Shown: positions 1-6,577 of the stretch, one piece after another
Numbering within the stretch: position 1 is the stretch's first letter
Layout of the letters: every line of letters begins with the position of its first letter
Source of the DNA: Pseudomonadota bacterium
GTDB taxonomy: Bacteria; Desulfobacterota; Desulfobacteria; Desulfobacterales; Desulfobacteraceae
Assembly (NCBI GenBank): GCA_018816605.1
Contig: JAHIVS010000563.1
Location: 1 to 7,874, forward strand
Direction: 5' to 3'
DNA length: 7,874 nt
Program-made: the position numbers and the translations under genes
The notes under the pieces: model-generated
What the model saw: the letters and a program-made list of their open reading frames with translations, nothing else
Told to the model about the DNA's origin: nothing
Databases searched by the model: none

Positions 1-107
1 ATTCCGGCCCGGGCAAGGGTGGCTGTTTTATCCAGAATAACCAGGAGAAAGACCAGAACAATTCCCGTGAGAAACCATTGTTTTTTTATTCGTTCAATCA
101 CAATCAT
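1..107 (-). CDS. N-terminal fragment of an integral membrane protein, cut by the window edge
   Basis: The complement of 105-107 is an ATG preceded by AAGGA with an 8-base gap, a good ribosome binding site, and the frame stays open to the edge (35 complete codons). The peptide starts MIVIERIKKQWFLTGIVLV: a short, positively charged N-terminus with a KKQW stretch, followed by a strongly hydrophobic segment (about residues 11-26) typical of a first transmembrane helix with a cytoplasmic N-terminus. The KKQWFL-then-hydrophobic pattern resembles the start of bile acid:sodium symporter (SLC10A7-like) proteins, but so short a fragment cannot identify a family, and another transporter or membrane protein is equally possible. 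The gene is transcribed away from the kinase gene, so the spacer between them is a divergent control region. The reading frame and RBS are seen; the membrane role is inferred; the family is a guess. Confidence 0.5.
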   Translation of the reverse strand, partial: MIVIERIKKQWFLTGIVLVFLLVILDKTATLARAG

Positions 108-379
108 CTGTTAAATCCTTGCCGCTTAGTTTTTATCAAAAATGGTTTGCCCTTGTTTCGGCAAGTTCTTGGATGCGGGCTTTTCCGTATTCTTTTTAAG
201 CATGGTTATAAGGGAGCAGTTAAAGGTAGGCAGATTAACGGGATCATTTGATATTGGCAAGGATTTTTTTCTTCAACTTATAAAATATAGGCGTGTTTGC
301 CCCTGAACCCTTCGACATGATAAGATAAGAAGAAAGCTTCGATCCATGCAATTGAGGAGATGGAGACATTGAACTTGAC

Positions 380-409
380 TTGACAGAACGCAAGTTCTTA
401 CCTTAATAT
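380..409 (+). promoter_or_regulatory. Candidate sigma-70 promoter for the hybrid kinase gene
   Basis: A perfect TTGACA lies at 380-385 and a TAATAT (4 of 6 matches to TATAAT) at 404-409, with an 18-base spacer. A better -10 word, TATACT (407-412), would leave 21 bases, which is too long. The start point would be near 417, giving a leader of about 155 bases to the ATG at 574. The inverted repeat AACTTG (372-377) / CAAGTT (391-396) straddles the -35 box and could be an operator. This rests on pattern matching only. Confidence 0.4.
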
Positions 410-562
410 ACTTACACCAATAGCAAGGCGATTTCTGAGCTTGAGGTGTGAAAAGGTAAAAATATTTCTCCATCTATAATAGATTTACACGCTGACAATT
501 GAACGTTCCCCGGCATTCCGACAATAAACGAGAGGTTTCATTTGGCTATGGCCGTTTCAGGC

Positions 563-568
563 AAGGAG
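563..568 (+). promoter_or_regulatory. Ribosome binding site that fixes the kinase start at 574
   Basis: AAGGAG lies 5 bases before the ATG at 574. The frame can be extended upstream to a TTG at 499, but that codon has no purine-rich site before it, and the extra 25 residues do not belong to the diacid-recognition fold that begins right after the ATG. The ATG is therefore preferred. Confidence 0.8.
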
Positions 569-573
569 CAAGA

Positions 574-3500
574 ATGATCAAATCAAATAGGGTCTGGGAA
601 TTAATCAGTGAGTTTATAAATGTCATTGAGAAGGAAACCGGGTTCCCCGTCTTGATTTACGGAACCGACGGTCACATTATCAGAGCAACCGACACAAGTC
701 GGATTGGCGATCTTCACACCGGAGCGCTGAGGATTATGCAAGGGGAGGTGGAAGCGTACGCAGTGACCGAGGCCGAAGCCAGGGAGAATTGTCTGGTCCG
801 CGAGGGTTACAGTTTCCCCATCAAAATTGATGGAAAGATAGTGGCGGGATTCGGGATAACCGGCAAACTGGAGTTTGCCCGCCCTTTGGCCAAGATCGCA
901 GTCAAGATGATCACGGCCATGATAGCCGAACAGAACTCGATCGATCGCCTTGTTCGTTCCGAAAAAAAATACCGATACATTTTTGACCAATCCCTCAACG
1001 GTATCTTCCAGACCAGCAAACAGGGGCGTGTCCTGACCGCAAACGCTGCCCTGGCAGAGATTTTGGGTTACCCTTCTCCCGAGGATATGATTTCCCAGAT
1101 CAACGACCTGGGCCGTCAGCTCTATGTCGAGCCGCAAGCCCGGGTGGAATTTCTCGAAGCGCTCAAAAGAGAGGGCTGCCTCAATGATTTTGTAACCCGC
1201 TTCCGACGATTGGACGGCAAGATCATTGATGTCAGCATCAACGCGCGATGGTTGCGGGACACCGACAGCGGACAGCCCTATGTTGAGGGCTTTCTCGTTG
1301 ATATCACCGCCAGAAAAAGAGCCGAAGAGCAACTCCGGCTCAGTGAAAATAATCTGCGCATCACCCTCGATTCGATCAGTGACGGGGTCATCAGCACCGA
1401 TCTCGATGGACGCATCGTCCGGATTAATCCCATGGCCTGCCAACTGACCGGCTGGTCCAAAGAAGAAGCCCTGGGTCGTCAGATAGAGGAGGTCTATCAT
1501 CTTCTTGACGCCACCACCGGCGGGCGCAATCCGGAACCTTCGGCCGCAACCCTGACTCTGGGAAAAATGAAAGCGTTGATCAACCACACCATCCTGGTTG
1601 CCCGGAACGGTATACAATATCAGATTGCCCACAGTGGTGCCCCTATCCGCGACACGGATGGCAACAGCATCGGGGTGGTCCTGGTCTTCCGGGACATTAC
1701 CGAGTCCTACGAACAAGCCAGAAAGATCCGGCTCAGCGAGCAGAAACTCAAGCATATCACCGCCAATATCCCCGGGGTGGTCTGTCGGCTGAAGGGCACT
1801 GAGAAGGGCACCTTTATCCTTGACTATGCCAGTGAAAAACTCGCTCATTATTTTGGTATTGCCCCGGACAGCCATAAGCGGAGTATAGAGTTTCTATCCG
1901 GGATACCTGACGATGAGAAGAAAATTTTCCTTGCCTCAATTAATGATGCGGCAACCGCCTGTGGTCCATGGAAGTACGAGGGACGCTTTCTTACGCCAGA
2001 CGGCAAGCCGATCTGGTTTTCCGGCAATGCCGCTCCCCAGCGGGAGGAAGGAGGGTTGGCTTATTACGGTGTTCTCATGGACATCAGCGAGCGCAAGGCT
2101 TGGGAAAACGCTCTGACAACCAGTGAACAACGGTTTCGCGATATGTTCAACGAGGCGCCGGTGATGTACGTGATCACCGAAAAACGGGATGATGAATGGT
2201 ATATCCTCGAGGCAAACAATACTTTTCTCGAACTGCTCGGTTATCGTCAAGAGGAGGTGGTCGATACGCCCCTGCAGGGCTATTTTTCCATTGAGTCGAA
2301 GCAGGAATTTTTCAGCAACGGAAGTTACGCAAACGACATGATCGGACCGAGCACCACCCGGGAATGCAGCCTGATCGCCAAGAACGGCAACCCCGTCTAT
2401 TCCCTGTTCAGGGCCCTGCCTGAAAAAGACGCGAATGGCGCAGAGTGGGGAGCACGATCGATGTTTCTCGATATTACCGCCAGAAAAACAGCGGAAAATA
2501 ATGCCAAAAGACTGCAGATCGCCCTGGCACAGGCCCAGAAAATGGAAGCGATCGGCTCCCTGGCCGGAGGGATATCCCATGATTTCAACAATATTCTTTC
2601 TGCTGTGATAGGCTTTTCCCAGCTTTCACTTATGGAACTGGAGAAAGAGCATAGGATCCGGGCGAATATTGAAAAGATACTCAAAGCCGGAATGCGAGCC
2701 AAAGATCTGGTCAGTCAGATTCTCACCTTCAGCAGGCAAGAGAAATTGGAGGTGATGCCGCTGCAGGTGGGACCTCTGCTCAGGGAATCCCTCAAGTTAC
2801 TGCGATCAACCATTCCTGTCAATATCCACATCGTAAGTGAGATCGAAAGACCCATCGACAATGTCATGGCCGACCCGGTCCAGATCCAACAAATCATCAT
2901 GAACCTCTGTACAAACGCAGCCCATGCAATGGAAGAGAAAGGGGGAACTTTGACTGTCAGCCTCTCCAGGGCACAGCCGGGCAAGGTGGATGCCGAAAGT
3001 GATCCTGATTCAGGAGGAGATAAATACATTAGAATCGGAATCAAGGATACCGGTTGTGGTATTGCCCGGGAGAATATAGACCGGATCTTCGACCCCTATT
3101 TCACCACAAAGGAAAAGGGTAAAGGAACGGGCATGGGGTTGTCGATGGTGCATGGCATCGTTAAGGATTATGGAGGGACCATTGAGGTAAAAAGCTGTCC
3201 CGCCGGGGGGACTGAGTTTTGTATTTATATTCCTGCCATCCTGATGAAGGAGCGTGAAATCCCACAGGTCTCCCAAAAGATTCCCCGGGGCAACGAAGGG
3301 ATCATGCTGGTGGACGACGAGCTGGATATCCTGGAATTCGGCCAAAGGTTGCTCGAAGGCCTGGGTTACCGTATCTCCATTTTCAGTGACGGTGATGCCG
3401 CCCAGCTTTTCCTGAAGCGGAATCCGGATAGTTGTGACCTGTTGATCACCGATTTCATGATGCCGAAGATATCGGGGATCGACCTCTGCGAAAAGATGCG

Positions 3501-3654
3501 CAAAATCAAACCGGAGCTGAAGGTCATTATCTGGACCGGTTACGGTGCTGTTCTCCAAAAACTTAGAGAATCAGGGATTCATGGTGCGCTTCAAAAACCG
3601 ATCATGGCTGAGGAACTGGCTTGCAAGGTGCGCGAAGTACTGGACAAAGGGTAA
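574..3654 (+). CDS. Hybrid sensor histidine kinase: CdaR-like diacid recognition domain, four PAS domains, HisKA, HATPase, receiver
   Basis: 1026 residues with no transmembrane segment, so a cytoplasmic sensor. Residues about 4-122 match the putative sugar-diacid recognition domain (Diacid_rec, PF05651) at the front of CdaR regulators: the pattern DGHIIRATDTSRIGDLHTGA, then FPIKIDGKIVAGFGITG, then RPLAKIAVKMI is characteristic. Four PAS/PAC units follow at about 129-252, 257-384, 388-512 and 517-643, each ending in a DIT/DIS-type PAC motif. The HisKA H-box SLAGGISHDFNNILS carries the phospho-accepting His669. The ATPase has the N-box NLCTNAAHA (Asn781), G1 box DTGCGI (Asp825), F-box DPYFTTK and G2 box GKGTGMGLS. 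The C-terminal receiver has the acidic pair Asp914/Asp915, phospho-acceptor Asp960 (LLITDFMMP), Thr988 and Lys1008, so all catalytic positions are intact. There is no DNA-binding output domain; a separate phosphotransfer or regulator partner is expected but not in the window. The ligand of the N-terminal domain is unknown; diacids or glycerate are known for CdaR relatives. Confidence 0.93.
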   Translation: MIKSNRVWELISEFINVIEKETGFPVLIYGTDGHIIRATDTSRIGDLHTGALRIMQGEVEAYAVTEAEARENCLVREGYSFPIKIDGKIVAGFGITGKLEFARPLAKIAVKMITAMIAEQNSIDRLVRSEKKYRYIFDQSLNGIFQTSKQGRVLTANAALAEILGYPSPEDMISQINDLGRQLYVEPQARVEFLEALKREGCLNDFVTRFRRLDGKIIDVSINARWLRDTDSGQPYVEGFLVDITARKRAEEQLRLSENNLRITLDSISDGVISTDLDGRIVRINPMACQLTGWSKEEALGRQIEEVYHLLDATTGGRNPEPSAATLTLGKMKALINHTILVARNGIQYQIAHSGAPIRDTDGNSIGVVLVFRDITESYEQARKIRLSEQKLKHITANIPGVVCRLKGTEKGTFILDYASEKLAHYFGIAPDSHKRSIEFLSGIPDDEKKIFLASINDAATACGPWKYEGRFLTPDGKPIWFSGNAAPQREEGGLAYYGVLMDISERKAWENALTTSEQRFRDMFNEAPVMYVITEKRDDEWYILEANNTFLELLGYRQEEVVDTPLQGYFSIESKQEFFSNGSYANDMIGPSTTRECSLIAKNGNPVYSLFRALPEKDANGAEWGARSMFLDITARKTAENNAKRLQIALAQAQKMEAIGSLAGGISHDFNNILSAVIGFSQLSLMELEKEHRIRANIEKILKAGMRAKDLVSQILTFSRQEKLEVMPLQVGPLLRESLKLLRSTIPVNIHIVSEIERPIDNVMADPVQIQQIIMNLCTNAAHAMEEKGGTLTVSLSRAQPGKVDAESDPDSGGDKYIRIGIKDTGCGIARENIDRIFDPYFTTKEKGKGTGMGLSMVHGIVKDYGGTIEVKSCPAGGTEFCIYIPAILMKEREIPQVSQKIPRGNEGIMLVDDELDILEFGQRLLEGLGYRISIFSDGDAAQLFLKRNPDSCDLLITDFMMPKISGIDLCEKMRKIKPELKVIIWTGYGAVLQKLRESGIHGALQKPIMAEELACKVREVLDKG

Positions 3655-3695
3655 TGCAGTTTTTGGTGCAAAAGATATTCACCGCCTGATTTTAT

Positions 3696-3715
3696 ACCAG
3701 AAGTTCTTGGTTTTT
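3696..3715 (+). terminator. Weak terminator-like hairpin after the kinase gene
   Basis: ACCAG pairs with CTTGGT (one bulged T) around a short AAGTT loop, and the stem runs into TTTTT. The stem is short and not GC-rich, and it lies 42 bases after the stop codon. It is the best terminator-like structure I see before the next gene, but it could be chance. Confidence 0.25.
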
Positions 3716-3752
3716 AAGGTTGGAGTGTCCAGTCGACAGGATGATTCTTTCC

Positions 3753-3781
3753 TTGACTTGTTATGGGTTTCAAAGGATACT
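3753..3781 (+). promoter_or_regulatory. Candidate sigma-70 promoter for the chemoreceptor gene
   Basis: TTGACT (3753-3758, 5 of 6 matches) and GATACT (3776-3781, 4 of 6) are separated by 17 bases. Transcription would start near 3788, leaving a leader of about 165 bases that includes the palindrome at 3902-3917. I see no sigma-28 or sigma-54 consensus, although chemotaxis genes often use those factors. Confidence 0.35.
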
Positions 3782-3901
3782 GGTGTCATTAAACGCTATC
3801 GCGGCACAATCAGTGTATGGCATTTGGGACAAATCCTGTCATTAATTGTTGAATTTGTTGATCCTTAAGTCCCCAGTCGATTCGCTTTTTTAAAATTTGT
3901 G

Positions 3902-3917
3902 AATGGGTGTGCCCATT
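3902..3917. promoter_or_regulatory. Perfect palindrome upstream of the chemoreceptor gene, possible operator or hairpin
   Basis: AATGGG-TGTG-CCCATT is a 6-base inverted repeat with a 4-base centre, 36 bases before the ATG. It sits between a TTGTGA (3897-3902) and a TATAAA (3922-3927), which could be a poorly spaced (19 bases) promoter, so it may be an operator. As RNA it would form a short hairpin followed by TCTTT, so a weak terminator of upstream transcription is the alternative. Confidence 0.35.
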
Positions 3918-3941
3918 TCTTTATAAATTGTACTATTGTTG

Positions 3942-3948
3942 AAAGGAG
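3942..3948 (+). promoter_or_regulatory. Ribosome binding site that fixes the chemoreceptor start at 3954
   Basis: AAAGGAG lies 5 bases before the ATG at 3954. The open frame can be read back to a TTG at 3936, but that would place the RBS inside the coding region, and the ATG begins a typical chemoreceptor N-terminus (MKLTIQKKL followed directly by a membrane helix). Confidence 0.85.
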
Positions 3949-3953
3949 CGATT

Positions 3954-5963
3954 ATGAAGCTTACCATCCAAAAAAAATTGTATTTTTCCTTTGCCATGTC
4001 CATATTGATCCCTATTCTTTTGATCTGTGTTTTTTTGGGGCTTCAGATCAAAAAATCTGCTGTTAACCTGTATAATGAATCTGCTGAAAAAGAACTCAAC
4101 CATATTGACAAGGCCATTGACATTCTTTTGAATGATGCCCTGGTAACCGCCTCGGTGATTGCGGATTCCTCCCTGGCGCATCAGATGGACGAATCCATGA
4201 CCTCCTATGTGAACCAGACAAAGGATGTCACAGCCGAGTCCCTGGGTATTAATGACAAAGAAAAAACGATTGTCAACTTTTTAAGATTGTTTTCCCAGAA
4301 CAACCCTGCCTATGTGGAGGTCTATCTTGGGAGCAAATGGGGGGGCTTTATCACCTCCGGGACCAGTGCTATGCCGGCTGGATACGATCCCAGAAAACGA
4401 CCCTGGTATGAGGAAGCATTAAAAACACCGGCCAAGCCCACCCTTTCTTCTGCCTATCTTTTCTCCACAGGGGCCACCGGGATTTCAATGATGAAACCGA
4501 TTATGCCTGCGACCGGGGAGGTGGTTGGGGTGGTGGGTGTGGACATGAGCCTTGGCGGGTTAACCGATTTTATCAAACAGATTAAAATGGGGAAAAACGG
4601 CTTTGTCATGATGGTCCAGGATGATGGGGCGATATTGGCCAATCCCAGGAATGAAAAGACCAATTTTAAAAAAATGGCGGAAACCGATATCCCGGCCTTT
4701 GCTGAACTGGATAAAATTGACTCGGGCAATCTGGAAGTTGTGATTGAAAACACCCCGTATCTGGCGGTGGTCCATACCATGCCCGGGTTTAAATGGAAGT
4801 TGATCGGACTGGTCGAAAAATCAGAGGTCATGGTAGGGGTTTATAGAATGCTCATGCTCATGGTCACCATTGGGCTTATTGTCTTTCTGGTCTTTATGGT
4901 GCTGGCCTTCTTTTTTGCCAGATCCATTTCAAATCCCCTGCTGTCTGCTACCAGTATGCTCAAGGATATTGCCGAGGGAGAGGGGGATCTCACCAAAAAG
5001 CTGAGTGTTACCACCCAGGATGAAATCGGGGAAATGGCCCATTGGTTCAATACCTTTATCGAAAAACTGAAAATCATTATTATTGAGGTGGTCAAAACTG
5101 CCGGCATGGTCAATACCTCTTCTGATACATTGTTGAACATTGCCCAGGCCATGAAGGGGCGTTCCGAAGATACGGCGAAAAAAGCCGGGGATGTTTCCAG
5201 GGCATCCCAGGAGGTCAATGCCGGATTTTCCTCGGTGGCCGCTGCCATGGAAGAGACCACCCAGAATACCAATATGGTGGCCACGGCCGCAGAGCAAATG
5301 TCGGCGACAATTAATGAAATCGCAAAAAATGCAGAAACTGCCCGGACCATCACCCTCCGGGCCGTGACCCAGGCCGGAGAGGCCAATACCTCCATGGCCG
5401 GACTTGGCAGTGCTGCCAGCGCCATCAGTACCGTGACAAATTCCATCGCTGAAATTTCCGAGCAGACCAATTTATTGGCCTTGAATGCCACCATTGAAGC
5501 GGCCAGGGCAGGTGCGGCCGGAAAGGGTTTTGCCGTGGTTGCAAGTGAGATTAAAGATCTGGCCAACCAGACCGCCTCAGCCACCGAGGACATCCGAAAA
5601 CAGGTGGAAGGGATTCAGCAGAGCACCTCGTCCACCATCGGGCAGATTAACGCCATATCCACGGTAATCAATGAAATTAATGATATCATCTCCAGCATTG
5701 CCACGGCAATTGAAGAGCAATCTGCGGCCACCCGGGAGATCGCCGATAACGTATCCCAGGCATCCCAGGGCCTGGCGGAGGTGAATGAGAATGTGGCCCA
5801 GAGTTCCGCGGTTGTCGCCGATATTACCCAGGATATCGGTCAGGTGAATCAAGCGGCTCTGGATCTCCAGGCCAACACCCAGGAGGTGACGGTCAGTTCC
5901 CAGGATCTGCGCAAGCTGGCAGGATCCCTGCATGAACTGCTGGACCGGTTTAAAACCCAATAA
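3954..5963 (+). CDS. Methyl-accepting chemotaxis protein with periplasmic dCache domain
   Basis: 669 residues. A first membrane helix lies at about 11-31 and a second at about 300-324, enclosing a periplasmic double Cache domain of roughly 265 residues. The membrane-distal part carries Y144-x4-R149-x-W151-Y152, then Tyr168 and Asp197 (GVDMS). This matches the spacing of the amino-acid-binding dCache motif known from receptors such as PctA, so an amino acid or related amine is the likely attractant. The position matching a further motif aspartate is Phe170. A HAMP domain follows (about 324-378, with the usual DEIGEMA segment), then the coiled-coil signalling domain with the conserved hairpin tip around Glu503 ([18 protein letters not shown], then [11 protein letters not shown]), which contacts CheA and CheW. 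EETTQNT is a plausible methylation helix segment. There is no C-terminal CheR/CheB-tethering pentapeptide; the protein ends in RFKTQ. No che genes are nearby. Family and topology are secure; the ligand is inferred. Confidence 0.95.
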   Translation: MKLTIQKKLYFSFAMSILIPILLICVFLGLQIKKSAVNLYNESAEKELNHIDKAIDILLNDALVTASVIADSSLAHQMDESMTSYVNQTKDVTAESLGINDKEKTIVNFLRLFSQNNPAYVEVYLGSKWGGFITSGTSAMPAGYDPRKRPWYEEALKTPAKPTLSSAYLFSTGATGISMMKPIMPATGEVVGVVGVDMSLGGLTDFIKQIKMGKNGFVMMVQDDGAILANPRNEKTNFKKMAETDIPAFAELDKIDSGNLEVVIENTPYLAVVHTMPGFKWKLIGLVEKSEVMVGVYRMLMLMVTIGLIVFLVFMVLAFFFARSISNPLLSATSMLKDIAEGEGDLTKKLSVTTQDEIGEMAHWFNTFIEKLKIIIIEVVKTAGMVNTSSDTLLNIAQAMKGRSEDTAKKAGDVSRASQEVNAGFSSVAAAMEETTQNTNMVATAAEQMSATINEIAKNAETARTITLRAVTQAGEANTSMAGLGSAASAISTVTNSIAEISEQTNLLALNATIEAARAGAAGKGFAVVASEIKDLANQTASATEDIRKQVEGIQQSTSSTIGQINAISTVINEINDIISSIATAIEEQSAATREIADNVSQASQGLAEVNENVAQSSAVVADITQDIGQVNQAALDLQANTQEVTVSSQDLRKLAGSLHELLDRFKTQ

Positions 5964-5971
5964 GCCGTTTA

Positions 5972-6011
5972 AACTTCCGTGGCCTGGAAAAATACCAGGC
6001 CACGGAAAGTT
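5972..6011. terminator. Strong hairpin between convergent genes, probable bidirectional terminator
   Basis: TTCCGTGGCCTGG (5975-5987) pairs perfectly with CCAGGCCACGGAA (5995-6007) around a 7-base A-rich loop. Three further pairs (AAC/GTT) extend the stem past one bulged A. It starts 8 bases after the chemoreceptor stop and ends 24 bases short of the dodecin stop, so it can serve both genes. The plus-strand tail is T-rich but interrupted (TTCGTTGTCTTT), and the minus-strand tail (GTTTAAAC) is weaker. Termination is therefore likely but imperfectly Rho-independent. Confidence 0.75.
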
Positions 6012-6035
6012 CGTTGTCTTTAAATTGCCTTAAGC

Positions 6036-6245
6036 TTAGTCTTGATATTTGAAAGAGATGCGCATATTGGTTCTGAATTGCGCCGGTTTGCCGTCTTCGA
6101 TTTTGATATCAAGCTTGGTGACCTCTGCGATTCGTAAATCCCTTAAAGATTTTGATGCCCTTTTAATGGCGTTTGCCGCGGCATCTTCCCATGATGTGGG
6201 GCTTGATCCAACCAGATCGATGATTTTGTAAGTACTGTCAGTCAT
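6036..6245 (-). CDS. Dodecin family protein (DUF1458 type) without the classical flavin-stacking residues
   Basis: 69 residues, the usual dodecin size. The opening YKIIDLVGSSPTSWEDAA, the helix NAIKRASKSLRDLR, and the strands EVTKLDIKIEDGK and MRISFKY are the family hallmarks. Dodecins form hollow dodecamers that bind and store flavins (or, in some members, metal or other ligands) in the cytoplasm. Against classical flavin dodecins as I remember them (DWFEV, then AHFQV), the stacking Trp is Ile39 here and the Gln is Arg58, so flavin stacking of the usual kind is unlikely. This pattern is, to my knowledge, typical of a DUF1458 subgroup rather than a unique mutation. The ATG has an RBS (complement of 6253-6258, AAGGAG) 7 bases away. 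The gene is convergent with the chemoreceptor and divergent from the acyl-CoA ligase. Family assignment is firm; the ligand is unknown. Confidence 0.92.
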   Translation of the reverse strand: MTDSTYKIIDLVGSSPTSWEDAAANAIKRASKSLRDLRIAEVTKLDIKIEDGKPAQFRTNMRISFKYQD

Positions 6246-6349
6246 GATTTCTCTCCTTTTAAAAAAATGGATTTAAAAAATGTAAGTGTGACAGGCAGCT
6301 GAACAGACGTGTACATCAGAAAAGAAATGAGTCTTACGGAATATGCCGG

Positions 6350-6379
6350 ATTATATTCTATTTCTTAAAAAATGTACAA
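6350..6379 (-). promoter_or_regulatory. Near-consensus sigma-70 promoter for the dodecin gene
   Basis: Read on the minus strand, TTGTAC (complement of 6374-6379, 4 of 6) and a perfect TATAAT (complement of 6350-6355) are spaced by 18 bases in an AT-rich setting. Transcription would start near 6343, giving an untranslated leader of about 98 bases. This is the strongest promoter match in the window and suggests good constitutive expression of the dodecin. Confidence 0.6.
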
Positions 6380-6498
6380 TATTTTTGAGAAAATTTTGAT
6401 TGCCTGGTCAAAGGGAAACCGGTCGACAATGGCCCCCCTTGATTTTGATGCATTGCCCCAAGCGCTTTCCAACATCCTGATTTTTTCCACCCAGCCCC

Positions 6499-6527
6499 TT
6501 GACCAAACCCGGGGCATGGGATAGCGT
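6499..6527 (+). promoter_or_regulatory. Candidate promoter for the acyl-CoA ligase gene
   Basis: TTGACC (6499-6504, 5 of 6) and TAGCGT (6522-6527, 3 of 6) are separated by 17 bases. The -10 match is weak, so activator dependence or a different promoter is possible. One arm of the inverted repeat 6405-6415/6495-6505 covers the -35 box, which would suit a repressor or activator site. Confidence 0.3.
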
Positions 6528-6577
6528 TCATTTTTAATCCGGTCAGAACAGCAACCATAATCTTAAGGAGGAATTCA

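Larger units (their letters stand above)
108..573. other. Divergent intergenic spacer with no convincing gene
   Basis: About 466 bases separate the divergent left-edge gene and the kinase start. The stretch is AT-rich with many stops. The only open frame of note, an antisense frame at 273-473, has no recognisable protein character. The spacer contains a candidate promoter for the kinase (380-409), an AACTTG/CAAGTT inverted repeat around its -35 box, and a 10-base word GCAAGTTCTT present twice (161-170 and 390-399). No RNA gene or riboswitch fold is recognised. Confidence 0.6.
3655..3953. other. Spacer between kinase and chemoreceptor genes, no convincing gene
   Basis: An open frame spanning the kinase 3' end (3545-3868) has no RBS, begins inside the kinase and encodes nothing recognisable, so I treat the stretch as non-coding. 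It contains two candidate promoters for the downstream gene, an 8-base inverted repeat GACAGGAT (3735-3742) / ATCCTGTC (3833-3840), the word GTCATTAA twice (3784-3791, 3838-3845), and a weak hairpin ACCAG...CTTGGT (3696-3711) followed by five T, which might terminate the kinase transcript. No transposase remnant is recognised. Confidence 0.5.
6246..6577. other. Divergent spacer between dodecin and acyl-CoA ligase genes
   Basis: This 332-base region is AT-rich in its left half, where the dodecin promoter and leader lie, and more GC-rich on the right. It holds an inverted repeat TGGTCAAAGGG (6405-6415) / CCCCTTGACCA (6495-6505), 10 of 11 positions pairing, whose right arm overlaps a candidate -35 box for the ligase. 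A minus-strand open frame at 6358-6639 crosses into the ligase gene, lacks an RBS and shows no family features, so it is not called. Confidence 0.55.

Noticed and set aside
273..473. 66-codon minus-strand open frame in the left spacer
   Set aside because: Its composition is unlike a real protein (many Cys, Leu and Ser in an AT-rich spacer), it has no clear RBS, and it overlaps the likely kinase promoter.
499..573. Upstream TTG start adding 25 residues to the kinase
   Set aside because: There is no ribosome binding site before 499, while AAGGAG is ideally spaced from the ATG at 574, where the diacid-recognition fold begins.
601..1875. 424-codon open frame on the minus strand opposite the kinase
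   Set aside because: It mirrors the kinase's reading frame, has no RBS or family motif, and lies entirely within a gene whose domains are continuous and intact.
574..3654. Reading the kinase and adjacent chemoreceptor as one chemosensory operon
   Set aside because: The kinase has HisKA/HATPase and not the CheA layout, the genes are separated by about 300 bases with candidate promoters, and no che genes are present.
3545..3868. 107-codon plus-strand open frame across the kinase 3' end
   Set aside because: It starts inside the kinase receiver domain, has no RBS, and its peptide resembles no family I know.
4841..5593. 250-codon open frame on the minus strand opposite the chemoreceptor
   Set aside because: It is an Ala/Ser-rich shadow of the signalling-domain codons, with no start signal and no recognisable protein.
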